Origin: Pseudomonas mediterranea CFBP 5447 | GTDB lineage: Bacteria > Pseudomonadota > Gammaproteobacteria > Pseudomonadales > Pseudomonadaceae | Assembly (NCBI RefSeq): GCF_000774145.1 | Contig: NZ_KN322987.1 | Location: 1,040,747-1,104,746 of the forward strand | Length of the DNA: 64,000 nucleotides | Direction of reading: 5' to 3' | Part shown: positions 42,743-52,001 of the stretch, piece after piece | Numbering within the stretch: the stretch's first letter is position 1 | Layout of the letters: every line of letters begins with the position of its first letter | Notes under the pieces: model-generated | Database searches by the model: none | What the model saw: the letters and a program-made list of their open reading frames with translations, nothing else | Told to the model about the DNA's origin: nothing | Program-made: the position numbers and the translations under genes

Positions 42743-44249
42743 TGCGTTGCTCAAATGGCTGGTACCGGCAGCGCTGTTAGCCGTGGCGTTAATCATCCTG
42801 AAAACCTGGGTGGCGAATGACGACAGTTCCTCTCCAGAGAAACCGCTCGATGAGCGTGATATTCAGTTATCCGCCGAACAAGCTAAGTCGCTTGGCATTG
42901 CCGGCGATACGCCGCGCGACACGGTCGCCACGCTGGTAGGTCAGGTGAAGGCCATGCGCAGCGACATGCTCGGGCTGAAGAAACACAACGATTCGCTGCA
43001 AACGGAGAACAGCCACCTGCGTGAGCGGGAAAACAGTGTCGACTCACGTATCCAAACCGCCCTTGGTAGCGTGACCCAACAGGTCGACGAAGGCCGCCGG
43101 CAAGCCAACGAAGCCCGACTCAAAGCGGAACAAGACAGTCGCCAGGCCCGTGGACTGCTGACGCAATTGCAGGAGCAGTTGTCGGGGCTGAGCGGTAAAG
43201 ACAAGGGTATGCCCATCGGATTGGGGCTTGAGCCAGGCGACGGTGCTCAGCTCGAAGGGCCGCACACTGCCAATGATGCTCTGCAATGGATTGAGCCCTC
43301 GGATGCTCCAACCACCGACGCCCGAGGTAAAACCAAAAGCGTCTCTCCACTGAGTTTGCCAAGCACTTTCAACTCACTGGAAGGCTTGAAAGACAATGCT
43401 ATTGATCGCAGCCAGAAACAGTTACGTGCCGCCACCAAGGGTGAGCGTGATCTGAAGCGGTCAGTTGATCGTACCGAAGACGCGAAGCCGGTCTACACCA
43501 TCCCAGAAAACGCCACGCTGATGGGCTCGGTCGCCATGACAGCGCTAATCGGCCGCGTCCCGGTGGACGGCACCGTGAATGATCCTTATCCCTTCAAGGT
43601 ACTGGTCGGTCCAGAGAATCTGACTGCGAACGGCATCGACCTGCCGGACATCGCAGGAGCTGTGATGAGCGGCACGGCGTCCGGTGACTGGACCCTGGCC
43701 TGTGTCCGTGGCCAGGTTGAATCGATCACCTTTGTATTCACCGATGGCACCATCCGCACGGTACCTCAGCCGCAAGCCATCATCAATCGCAATGCCTCCA
43801 CTCCCCAGAGTTCAAGCACCGAGAAGGTCCGTGGCGGGCTCGGTTACCTGTCCGACCCGTATGGCATTCCTTGCATCGCCGGCGAACGACGGTCGAACGC
43901 CCAGCAGTACCTCGGTAGCCAAAGTCTGATCACCGCCGCCGGTGCGGGTGTCGCAGCCTTGCTCGGGGATGAGCGGAACAACAGCAGCGTAATCAGCTCG
44001 GGAGGAAGCACGCTCGGAGTCACGAACAGCGCGGGCAACAGCGCACTGAGCTCAATTCTCGGTGGTGGTGTCAGTGACATCCGCGAATGGGTCAACAAGC
44101 TGTATGGCGAGGCCTTTGCCGCTGTGTACGTGTCACCGGCCGCGCAAGTCGCATTGCACCTCGATCATGAGATCACCATCGACTACGAGCCCAAAGGCCG
44201 GAGCGTTCGCCATGAAAAAGACTCTGCTTCTCTGCCTGACCTTGATTAG
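42732..44249 (+). CDS. TIGR03752-family (PFL_4705) transfer protein, TraB-like
   Basis: A 505-residue protein with an N-terminal span (LVPAALLAVALIILKTWVA), a coiled coil at about residues 60-150 (LKKHNDSLQTENSHLRERE), and a periplasmic C-terminal domain ending with the region AAVYVSPAAQVALHLDHEIT. This layout equals VirB10/TraB scaffolds that span the envelope. The ATG at 42732 is used; a TTG three codons earlier is possible. Confidence 0.88.
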   Translation: MKANALLKWLVPAALLAVALIILKTWVANDDSSSPEKPLDERDIQLSAEQAKSLGIAGDTPRDTVATLVGQVKAMRSDMLGLKKHNDSLQTENSHLRERENSVDSRIQTALGSVTQQVDEGRRQANEARLKAEQDSRQARGLLTQLQEQLSGLSGKDKGMPIGLGLEPGDGAQLEGPHTANDALQWIEPSDAPTTDARGKTKSVSPLSLPSTFNSLEGLKDNAIDRSQKQLRAATKGERDLKRSVDRTEDAKPVYTIPENATLMGSVAMTALIGRVPVDGTVNDPYPFKVLVGPENLTANGIDLPDIAGAVMSGTASGDWTLACVRGQVESITFVFTDGTIRTVPQPQAIINRNASTPQSSSTEKVRGGLGYLSDPYGIPCIAGERRSNAQQYLGSQSLITAAGAGVAALLGDERNNSSVISSGGSTLGVTNSAGNSALSSILGGGVSDIREWVNKLYGEAFAAVYVSPAAQVALHLDHEITIDYEPKGRSVRHEKDSASLPDLD

Positions 44250-44619
44250 CTGGATCTTGACGGGCTGCTCCACCGATAAGGAAACGATTCTGCCGCATGG
44301 TGCACAAACCATGCTGGACATCTGGAACGGCACCGGCGTCCAAGGTACTGAGCAGCAACTGCTGGATGCTCGACAGCAGTTGCGCCGTCCTCTGGCTCAG
44401 GCAGACCTCTCCGCCTCTCTCCAGGAGCCATACACTCGCACAGCGGCGAATGAGATCCATAACCTGTTCCCCCGCCTGCCCAATCCTGATCTGGTGCTGT
44501 ACGTTTACCCCCACTTGAGTGGTACCGAGCAAGCGCCGGTTCCGGGTTATTCGACAGTCTTTCCGTTCTACCAACGTGTGCAGTACGCGTTACCTGGTGA
44601 ACGTCAGGAAGACTTGTAG
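44212..44619 (+). CDS. TIGR03751-family transfer lipoprotein, TraV/VirB7-like
   Basis: A 135-residue lipoprotein with the lipobox LISWILTGC, cysteine at about 19. The family core is QTMLDIWNGTGVQGTEQQLL and EIHNLFPRLPNPDLVLYVYP. It overlaps the end of the TraB-like gene by 38 bp and touches the VirB4 start by one base. As an outer membrane lipoprotein it likely stabilises the TraB/TraK complex. Confidence 0.87.
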   Translation: MKKTLLLCLTLISWILTGCSTDKETILPHGAQTMLDIWNGTGVQGTEQQLLDARQQLRRPLAQADLSASLQEPYTRTAANEIHNLFPRLPNPDLVLYVYPHLSGTEQAPVPGYSTVFPFYQRVQYALPGERQEDL

Positions 44620-47366
44620 TGAGTACCGGCGGCTCGGGCAAAAGCACTCCTACATGGACAGGCTGGCGCAACTCGTTGCGCCCGCACGCCACCTTGGCCG
44701 ATGAAGCCGCTCTGTATGCGCACAACCCCAGCTTCACTGATCACTTACCTTGGGTCGAGTACCTCGACACCGAGCAGTGTTTTCTGCTCGATGACAATCG
44801 CTCGGTCGGTGTGGTGTTCGAGTTGCTGCCCATTGGCACCGAAGGACGTGAACCCGATTGGCTGATGGCGGCCCGCGATGCGCTTGAGGATGCCCTTCAG
44901 GACAGTTTTGACGAGTTGGATCAAGCGCCTTGGGTGGCGCAGTTTTTCTGCCAGGACGACAATGACTTCGCCCCCTATCTGTTCCAGCTCACCGACTACA
45001 TTGAGGACCGCGCACGAGGCACGGTCTTCACTGAGACCTATCTGGAGCTCATTCGCCGTCATCTAAAGGCCATCGCCAAACCCGGTGGTCTGTTTGAGGA
45101 TAAAGTAGTGACGCATCTGCCCTGGCGTGGCAATAACCGCCGGGTGCGCCTGGTGGTCTATCGCTGGCTTGAATCTGAAGCTGAGGAGACAGGACTCACC
45201 CCGATGCAATCCCTGCAGCAAGCATGCGAACGAATCGGTGCCTCGCTACAAGCATGCGGAGTGCAATCAACACGTGTCGATGGTCGAGGTTTTTATGCCT
45301 GGTTATTGCCCTGGTTCAATCCGGCACCCACGCTCACCAATGAGGCACCCGAAGACTTCTACCAACGCGTGGCTTATCCGGAGGCGGGCGACGGTGAATC
45401 GTTAGATCTGCCCTTCGATCACGACTTTTCTGAACGACTGTTCTTCAACGAACCGCGCTCGGATGTGCAACACGGACTTTGGTTTTTCGACGGTCAGCCC
45501 CACCGCGTGATGGTGGTGGACAAGCTGCGGCGGGCACCATCAATCGGTCAGCTCACCGGCGAGACCCGCAAGGGCGACGCTGTGAATGCCCTGTTCGACC
45601 AGCTACCCGAAGATACGGTCATGAGCCTGACCTTGGTGATCAAACCGCAGGATGTGCTTGAGGATCAACTGAATCACCTGGCGCGCAAGGCTATCGGCGA
45701 AAACCTGGCGTCGACCCAGACCCGCCAAGACGTTGAAGAGGCTCGCGCAATCATCGGCCGCCAGCACAAGCTGTATCGTGGCACGCTGGCATTCTATGTG
45801 CGCGGCCACGATGGACATCAGTTGCATCAGCGCTCCGTCAGACTTGCCAACGCGCTGTTGGGGGCGGGACTGCAACCGGTACGTGAAGGCGATGAAGTCG
45901 CCGCCTGCAACAGCTACCTACGCTGGTTGCCAATGTCCTATAACCCATCCCGAGATACGCGCAATTGGTACACCCGCCTGATGTTTGCCCAGCATCTCGC
46001 GAACCTGATGCCCGTCTGGGGCCGCAGCACAGGCACAGGCCATCCGGGCATCACCCTGTTCAATCGCGGCGGCTCGCCGTTGAGCTTCGACCCGTTGTCA
46101 CGCCTGGATCGGGCCATGAACGGTCACTTGCTACTGTTCGGCCCAACTGGCGCTGGTAAGTCTGCCACGCTGGTCACTCTACTGATGCAAGTTATGGCCG
46201 TGTACCGCCCTCGCCTATTTATCGTCGAAGCCGGTAACTCATTCGGCTTGCAGGGCGACTACTTCGCGACACAGGACCTCTCGGTCAATAAGGTCCAGCT
46301 AAAACCCGGCGCTTCGGTCAGCCTAGCGCCCTTCACTGATGCCTGGCGCCTGGTCGAGCAACCGGATCAGGTGGCCAATCTATCGATCGATGAGTGGGAT
46401 GATGACGCCGTAGCAAGTCTCGAAGACCAACGCGATATTCTTGGTGAATTGGAAATTACTGCGCGCTTGATGATCACAGGTGGCGAAGCCAAGGAAGAGG
46501 CCCGCCTGAGTCGAGCTGATCGCAGTTTGATTCGCGAATGCATCATCGATGCAGCGCAAACGTGTGTCGGAGCGAATCACCAGGTGCTGACCCACGACGT
46601 TCGCGACGCCTTGCTGCGGGTCGCTGCCGATCCGCACTTGCCGGATAAACGGCGCGAGCGCGCCCAAGAAATGGGCCAGTCCATTGATCTATTCTGCCAG
46701 GGCTTCGAGGGTGAACTGTTCGATCGCGAGGGCACGCCCTGGCCAGAAAGCGATGTGACCATCGTCGACCTGGCCACTTACGCCCGCGAAGGCTACGAGG
46801 CACAGATGTCCATCAGCTACATCAGCCTGATGAACACCGTGAACAACCTCGCCGAACGTGACCAGTATCTGGGCAGGCCAATCATCATGGTCACCGACGA
46901 AGGCCATATTGTTACCAAGAATCCATTGCTGGCGCCGTTCGTGGTCAAAGGGACGAAGATGTGGCGCAAGCTCGGTGCCTGGTTCTGGCTCGCCACACAG
47001 AACCTCGCCGACTTCCCCGCCGCCGCACAGACCATGCTCAACATGATTGAATGGTGGATTTGTTTGAACATGCCACCGGCGGAAATTGAAGAAATTGCAC
47101 GATTCAAGAAGCTCACGCCGGCGCAGAAGGCCTTGTTGCTCTCAGCCAATAAGGAGTCGGGAAAATACACTGAGGGTGTTGTGCTATCGAAGAAGCTTGA
47201 GACCCTGTTTCGTGCCGTTCCGCCCAGTCTCTATCTCGCCCTGGCCATGACGGAGCCCGAGGAAAAAGCCGAACGCTGGACACTGATGCAGAGCACCGGC
47301 TGCTCGGAATTGGAGGCGGCTTACCGGGTAGCTGAACGGGTCGATAGGATGCGAGGAATTAAGTGA
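44619..47366 (+). CDS. traC: TraC/VirB4-type conjugative transfer ATPase (TIGR03744)
   Basis: A 915-residue ATPase with Walker A FGPTGAGKSATLVTLLMQ near residues 506-523 and a Walker B/helicase-like region (RPIIMVTDEGHIVTKNPLLA) near 755. It energises substrate transfer and pilus assembly at the inner membrane. The N-terminal half is the usual VirB4 docking part. The start is a GTG or TTG-less GTG at 44619 directly behind the lipoprotein stop. Length is normal. Confidence 0.94.
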   Translation: MSTGGSGKSTPTWTGWRNSLRPHATLADEAALYAHNPSFTDHLPWVEYLDTEQCFLLDDNRSVGVVFELLPIGTEGREPDWLMAARDALEDALQDSFDELDQAPWVAQFFCQDDNDFAPYLFQLTDYIEDRARGTVFTETYLELIRRHLKAIAKPGGLFEDKVVTHLPWRGNNRRVRLVVYRWLESEAEETGLTPMQSLQQACERIGASLQACGVQSTRVDGRGFYAWLLPWFNPAPTLTNEAPEDFYQRVAYPEAGDGESLDLPFDHDFSERLFFNEPRSDVQHGLWFFDGQPHRVMVVDKLRRAPSIGQLTGETRKGDAVNALFDQLPEDTVMSLTLVIKPQDVLEDQLNHLARKAIGENLASTQTRQDVEEARAIIGRQHKLYRGTLAFYVRGHDGHQLHQRSVRLANALLGAGLQPVREGDEVAACNSYLRWLPMSYNPSRDTRNWYTRLMFAQHLANLMPVWGRSTGTGHPGITLFNRGGSPLSFDPLSRLDRAMNGHLLLFGPTGAGKSATLVTLLMQVMAVYRPRLFIVEAGNSFGLQGDYFATQDLSVNKVQLKPGASVSLAPFTDAWRLVEQPDQVANLSIDEWDDDAVASLEDQRDILGELEITARLMITGGEAKEEARLSRADRSLIRECIIDAAQTCVGANHQVLTHDVRDALLRVAADPHLPDKRRERAQEMGQSIDLFCQGFEGELFDREGTPWPESDVTIVDLATYAREGYEAQMSISYISLMNTVNNLAERDQYLGRPIIMVTDEGHIVTKNPLLAPFVVKGTKMWRKLGAWFWLATQNLADFPAAAQTMLNMIEWWICLNMPPAEIEEIARFKKLTPAQKALLLSANKESGKYTEGVVLSKKLETLFRAVPPSLYLALAMTEPEEKAERWTLMQSTGCSELEAAYRVAERVDRMRGIK

Positions 47367-47390
47367 AACGGAGCTGATCCTAGGTTTCGA

Positions 47391-48137
47391 TCAACCTGGC
47401 AGCAAATCCTTGAACACCTTCTCCACGTAGGCTTGCATGAACCAGTCAGGGATCTCATCAGCCCTGAATTCAAGGTCAGTCCCGTCCGTTACTTCAGCGA
47501 GCAACACCAGATCAGCGCCGGAGTTATCAAAGATATAAGCCCGGTTCGAGGCTGCGATGGCTGCTGGCAATAGGTTCAGGCAACGACCGTAGCGCTGCAC
47601 AATTTTTTCCGTTGGGACTGGGTGCCCACCTGCCGCGACACGGTTCTTGACCCTGTTGATATTAATGTCAGGATCTTCAGTGGCGACAAAGTAGAGGTAG
47701 GTTCGATATCCCGACGCTTTTGCCTTAAGCATAAAAGCGACTTTGTCCTCGCTAGACATCACCGTTTCGAAGGTGAAAGACAACTGGGCTTCAAGGAGCT
47801 TGTGCCGCATGAAATCAGAGAGCACGGAAGCAAAATAGGAGTTCATCGCAACGGATTGGAAATTCAGGCCGTTATTGCTGAAGCCTATTTTGGATGCCTC
47901 TTCAACGAGCTGGGTCGACCGAATCAGTCGGTGCGCCTTGATAAAGCCGAGGACCTCGTCACCTTCGACTTCCAGTTGAAAATCGCTGAACTCCAGGCGT
48001 CCACCCTCTTTGGCAGCCTTTTCGATTTCATCCGGGTTGATGTAGATCCCGATCAGATGGGAAGGGACGGCACTTTTCATTGTGCTTTTACCGGAACCAT
48101 TAGGGCCGGCAAACACCCTCAGCCGAGGGACAGTCAT
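47391..48137 (-). CDS. zeta-toxin-like P-loop kinase
   Basis: A 248-residue protein with Walker A FAGPNGSGKSTMKS near residues 9-22, an INPDEIEK stretch, and FTFETVMSSEDKVAFMLKAK. This pattern fits the zeta toxin/predicted ABC-type ATPase family that phosphorylates small molecules or nucleotide sugars. It lies on the strand opposite to the tra genes and overlaps its partner gene by 4 bp, the standard arrangement of a toxin-antitoxin pair with the antitoxin first. Kinase activity and toxicity are inferred. Confidence 0.82.
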   Translation of the reverse strand: MTVPRLRVFAGPNGSGKSTMKSAVPSHLIGIYINPDEIEKAAKEGGRLEFSDFQLEVEGDEVLGFIKAHRLIRSTQLVEEASKIGFSNNGLNFQSVAMNSYFASVLSDFMRHKLLEAQLSFTFETVMSSEDKVAFMLKAKASGYRTYLYFVATEDPDININRVKNRVAAGGHPVPTEKIVQRYGRCLNLLPAAIAASNRAYIFDNSGADLVLLAEVTDGTDLEFRADEIPDWFMQAYVEKVFKDLLPG

Positions 48138-48382
48138 AAGCAGCGGTGCACCTTGATAATCCCGCCCAAGGTCACTTTATGCTTGGGCTTGGCCACTCGA
48201 ATAACCTTGTGCTTACCGTCGGCAGTCGTCTCAACGAGCTTGCCGTCCATGACTTCCATCACGCTGCGTCCGGCCGCCAGCGCGTTGATATAGGCCGTAT
48301 TGATCGCACCTTCAGCCATGGCTGGGATTTTACCCTCCAGTCGGCTCACCAGATCGTCACTCAACACTTGGTCGGCTTTCAT
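48134..48382 (-). CDS. probable antitoxin partner of the zeta-like kinase
   Basis: An 82-residue protein (MKADQVLSDDLVSRLEGKIP, then AMAEGAINTAYINALAAGRS) ending with a basic tail (KPKHKVTLGGIIKVHRCL). The ATG at 48382 is preferred; the frame extends 29 codons further without a sensible start context. Small upstream, overlapping partners of this kind accompany zeta-like kinases in many pseudomonads. It would act as antitoxin by binding the kinase. Confidence 0.72.
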   Translation of the reverse strand: MKADQVLSDDLVSRLEGKIPAMAEGAINTAYINALAAGRSVMEVMDGKLVETTADGKHKVIRVAKPKHKVTLGGIIKVHRCL

Positions 48383-48567
48383 ATCGCGCTCCACGTTCTC
48401 AGAGCGTGCAGAATCTGCACTTATCAGAATCCTAGCTACGTAAATCTGTTTATCACAGACCAACGCCACTTCTGTCAGATCTCCATTCTAGAGGAATGGG
48501 GCCTGGAACCATACCTTCCAGTAAATTTTCCCGTGTAGGCCATATCGTCAGGGTTGGAGCCGCACGG

Positions 48568-48825
48568 CTACGGTGAAACGCCTTGAAGCCGTTGCTGAAC
48601 TCTCAATAAAAATCCTGCTTCGAAAGCATCCTGAGATTCTCCTGTCGGACAAGTCTTCCGTGCCTGCGCCAGTTCCCACCACAGCGGTACGTCACCGGGT
48701 GAATTAAGCCAGGCCTGAGCGCATTGCACGCCACGTTCGATCATAGGCGCAAATTCGCTGCCCCACGGTGTCAAAAGGCTCGGGCAGCCGTCCGCCGCCG
48801 GAATTGAAACGTAATTTTCGTCCAT
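48568..48825 (-). CDS. small hypothetical protein divergent from an HTH gene
   Basis: An 85-residue protein (MDENYVSIPAADGCPSLLTP, ARKTCPTGESQDAFEAGFLL). It has no membrane span or known domain. The ATG at 48825 is chosen; a GTG two codons upstream is possible. It is divergent from the XRE regulator gene with about 160 bp between them, so both likely share control. Confidence 0.6.
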   Translation of the reverse strand: MDENYVSIPAADGCPSLLTPWGSEFAPMIERGVQCAQAWLNSPGDVPLWWELAQARKTCPTGESQDAFEAGFLLRVQQRLQGVSP

Positions 48826-48983
48826 AGACACCCTAGCTTTCGATTATTTATTAATGCTCGGTCTGTTCTAAGCAGCATAGAAACAAAATTGATACTCGGC
48901 TTAAGCATCAAAAAAGCCCGAATCAGAGCCAATGTAGACTATATCCCGTGGATTGAGAGTCCCTCAAGGCGCAGTTTGCGCGC

Positions 48984-49238
48984 ATGACTCAAGACTACGA
49001 ACAGCTTCGTCTGCAACTGGCGGAAAACATCCGCTCGATGCGGCGTGTGAAGAACCTTACCCAGGAGCAATTGGCGCTCATGGCCGAGGTGGATCGTACC
49101 TATGTGAGTCAAATCGAACGGGGGGTAGGCAATCCGTCGTTATTGGTTCTCTGCAAACTCGCCAACATTTTCGAGATCAAAACGGATCAGCTGCTCATTG
49201 AGTCTGACGTGCTTGCTCGTACACTGAGCGCTGAATGA
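48984..49238 (+). CDS. XRE-family HTH regulator
   Basis: An 84-residue helix-turn-helix protein of the C.AhdI/restriction-controller size: LAENIRSMRRVKNLTQEQLA, then LMAEVDRTYVSQIERGVGNP and LANIFEIKTDQLL. Such small proteins often autoregulate. It is the only plus-strand gene of the module inserted between the VirB4 gene and TIGR03756. Confidence 0.85.
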   Translation: MTQDYEQLRLQLAENIRSMRRVKNLTQEQLALMAEVDRTYVSQIERGVGNPSLLVLCKLANIFEIKTDQLLIESDVLARTLSAE

Positions 49239-49353
49239 CCATCTGCTGATCTAGAAGACCGCTATAAACCGACAATCCTGCGTTCGGCTTTCTCACTGAC
49301 GCCCCTCTCTCGATTATTGAACCTGTCCAGGCCATACACCCAGAGCCTGGATC

Positions 49354-50310
49354 ATGTCTGCTGCCCGCCCGCACATTTCGCCCCGAAAATTGCATCCGTT
49401 GGTGCTGAGCATTCTGCTGGCATCCGGGTCAAGCGTAGCGCTGGATACCGGCAACATTACCGCCTCCGTACTTTCTCCAGACTGCCTCGAGTACAGAGTC
49501 GTCGGCATCTGCTTTTGGTTGCTCTGCACCCCCTTCGGCTGCACGGTTAAAACCTCAACCAAGGTTCGACATTTCATTCCTGAACTGGTGGTCTCGAGCT
49601 ACGCCACCACCGGCAATAATCCCTGGACCGAGATGGCTACCCTCTCCTCTCCCATCAGCGGTGCAGAAGGTGGTGGTAACCTGATCACGCCGAACACACA
49701 GCGCGATAACCTGCCTCGTTTCAAAAACGTTGATGGCATCGGTCACCCGGGGGGATGGGCCGCCACGCAACTGGCATCGCAATCTGGTTACGCATGCGTC
49801 AGCGGCGCCACGGCATTCTTGCCCTACTACCTGAGCACTTTGGACTCACTGGCTTGGCGCCATGGCATTCCGGAAAGTTTCTATCCCGAATCCCTCGTAC
49901 CGGGAGTCCGTGAAATTGGTCATCAGGCATTGGGAAATATGTGGGGAAACGTCTATCCCCGTCAGGGCTTCCTGATACAGCCGGATGATTTCAAAGCTTC
50001 TGCGGTGATGGCTCAACGGGCCGGTGATGTGATTACTCGTATTGGGCAACCGCATGTGTACTTACCGCTCACACCTATACCTCGCGACGGTTATTGGCCG
50101 CCCGGTCCTATCATCGAAAACGACGCCACAACCCACAAGTGGCAACTGTTATATCCCCAGCTTCAGCCTACGTGCGCCCTCTTCCCCAGCGATCCTATAC
50201 AGAGCGCCGATGGCGGCTACGCCTGGTCACTGTGGCGTCCTTATAGCTGCTGCAAACGTGAGGGGCAGACCTTCCTGTTCAGCATCGACTTCGAAGGAGG
50301 TGCGTCATGA
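49354..50310 (+). CDS. TIGR03756-family (PFL_4710) transfer protein, TraU-like
   Basis: A 318-residue exported protein (SILLASGSSVALDTG region as signal). It is cysteine-containing, with EYRVVGICFWLLCTPFGCTV as the family mark. It resembles F-plasmid TraU, which is needed for DNA transfer rather than pilus assembly. It overlaps the next gene by 4 bp. Confidence 0.88.
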   Translation: MSAARPHISPRKLHPLVLSILLASGSSVALDTGNITASVLSPDCLEYRVVGICFWLLCTPFGCTVKTSTKVRHFIPELVVSSYATTGNNPWTEMATLSSPISGAEGGGNLITPNTQRDNLPRFKNVDGIGHPGGWAATQLASQSGYACVSGATAFLPYYLSTLDSLAWRHGIPESFYPESLVPGVREIGHQALGNMWGNVYPRQGFLIQPDDFKASAVMAQRAGDVITRIGQPHVYLPLTPIPRDGYWPPGPIIENDATTHKWQLLYPQLQPTCALFPSDPIQSADGGYAWSLWRPYSCCKREGQTFLFSIDFEGGAS

Positions 50311-51683
50311 ACCGGCGTAACAGTCGACCAACGCTAGGCATCGTGAGCCTGTGGCTCTGCACACTCTTGGCGGCGGCCGCTCCTACCCATGCCGCCGAGG
50401 ACGATTATAGACTCGGCACTCAAGGCGGAGTACTCGACGACCGGGTGATGTACACCATCGGCGGTGGCTCCGCAGTGGGCTCTCCGAGCTCGTTCTATCG
50501 ACCCAGTGGTCTCGGCGTCGGCGGGGCCTGGCGCGCGAACATGATGTGCGGAAACATGAGCCTCACCAACACCCTGCAAAATCAGTTAAACGGTGTGACC
50601 GAAGGTTTCCAGCAGATCATGGGCAGCATTGTGCAGAACGCGACCCAAGCCGTGATGTCGCTACCAGCGCTGATTATCCAGCGCGCCAATCCCGGCCTCT
50701 ATGAGTTGCTCAGCAACGGCGTGATGCAAGGTCGCATTGACTTCGACCGCTCCAAACTGACCTGCCAGGCCATGGCCGAGAAGATGGCCGATAACGTTGG
50801 ACAAGCGGGCTGGGGGGCTCTGGCCAAGAACCAGGAAATGCAGGTAAATCTGGAGAATACAGGCGGTGATGCCGTGGCCGCGGTGAAAAAAACCGAAGCT
50901 CGTAATGGTAACAATGGGGTGTCCTGGGTCGGTGGGCAGAAGGCGGGAGGTAGCGGGCAGACGCCCATCAGGGTGACCTCCGATGTGGTCCGTGCGGGCT
51001 ATAACCTGCTGCATAACCGCGCAACGGATGAAAGTGCCTCAATCAGTAGCAGTGATTGCCTGGGCGGAGCCATCTGCCAGACCTGGGCTTCCCCCCAGGA
51101 GGAATCCGAATGGGCTGTTCGTGTATTGGGTGAGAGCGAAGTCGCAACCTGTGACAGCTGCGAAACCCTGCGAGCTACCGCAGGCAGCGGACTGACACCA
51201 CTGATCCAGGAGACCTACAGTGAACACCTCAAAGCCCTGCAAGGGTTGCTGTCGGGTTCCCTGCCACTCACTCCTGATAACCTGGCCAGAGCATCCAGTT
51301 CAATGCTACCGGTGACCCGTGGCGTGGTCGAAGCCCTGCGCGACGATCCCGACCAGGATGTGCTGGCGCGGCGCTTGGCCAGCGAGACGGCCCTGTCCAG
51401 TGTGCTCGATAAAGCGCTCCTGCTACTGCGCACACTACTGGCAGGTAGTCACGAACCGAACCTCGCCTCCGCCGAGCCGGCACAGACCGCTTTGACGAAA
51501 AACATTGATGCTCTCGAGCGTGAGATACGCCTGTTGCAAACCGAACTGCAGGTTCGGCAGATGCTGGCCACTGCCAGCCTTGTGCTTGATCGGCATACCG
51601 GTGGTGCGGATGCTTCACGTACCGTCGAACAAGGCGACCCTGAGCCAGGGCGACTCAATGACGCGGACTCTAGGCGCAAGTGA
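50307..51683 (+). CDS. TIGR03755-family (PFL_4711) transfer protein
   Basis: A 458-residue exported protein (signal up to PTHAAEDDYR). The family mark is MYTIGGGSAVGSPSSFYRPS and NMMCGNMSLTNTLQNQLNGV. The C-terminal half is helical. Its place between TraU-like and TraG-like genes recalls TraH of F systems, but detailed function is unknown. Confidence 0.87.
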   Translation: MNRRNSRPTLGIVSLWLCTLLAAAAPTHAAEDDYRLGTQGGVLDDRVMYTIGGGSAVGSPSSFYRPSGLGVGGAWRANMMCGNMSLTNTLQNQLNGVTEGFQQIMGSIVQNATQAVMSLPALIIQRANPGLYELLSNGVMQGRIDFDRSKLTCQAMAEKMADNVGQAGWGALAKNQEMQVNLENTGGDAVAAVKKTEARNGNNGVSWVGGQKAGGSGQTPIRVTSDVVRAGYNLLHNRATDESASISSSDCLGGAICQTWASPQEESEWAVRVLGESEVATCDSCETLRATAGSGLTPLIQETYSEHLKALQGLLSGSLPLTPDNLARASSSMLPVTRGVVEALRDDPDQDVLARRLASETALSSVLDKALLLLRTLLAGSHEPNLASAEPAQTALTKNIDALEREIRLLQTELQVRQMLATASLVLDRHTGGADASRTVEQGDPEPGRLNDADSRRK

Positions 51684-51687
51684 AGCC

Positions 51688-51996
51688 ATGAAACGCTCAC
51701 GGTTATGCACACTGATCTCAGGCCTGGGGATTGCTGTCGGGATGATCCTGACCGCCATTCTGGTCGCATGGATCGGCCGCACTGCACTGGGTAGTTTCGA
51801 GGTCTGGCAGCAGGTATTCGAATCCGTACGAGCCTATCTGCGGTGGTGGCGCACTGTGCTCTATAGCGCCCTCTTTGCGTTCTGGTGGGATTTGCTTCGA
51901 CGCTACCGACACCAACCACAGGATCGGCGGCGTGTAACACGCATTGGAGCGATGGGGCTCTTGCTCTTTACCTGCATCGAACTGACCCGGTTGTGA
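51688..51996 (+). CDS. small two-span membrane protein of the transfer block
   Basis: A 102-residue protein with two predicted spans (LISGLGIAVGMILTAILVAW and a second one near VLYSALFAFWWDLL) plus a hydrophobic C-terminus. The basic segment RRYRHQPQDRRRVTR lies between. It starts 4 bp after the TIGR03755 stop. Conserved in position in this ICE class, role unknown. Confidence 0.75.
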   Translation: MKRSRLCTLISGLGIAVGMILTAILVAWIGRTALGSFEVWQQVFESVRAYLRWWRTVLYSALFAFWWDLLRRYRHQPQDRRRVTRIGAMGLLLFTCIELTRL

Positions 51997-52001
51997 CCGC
52001 C

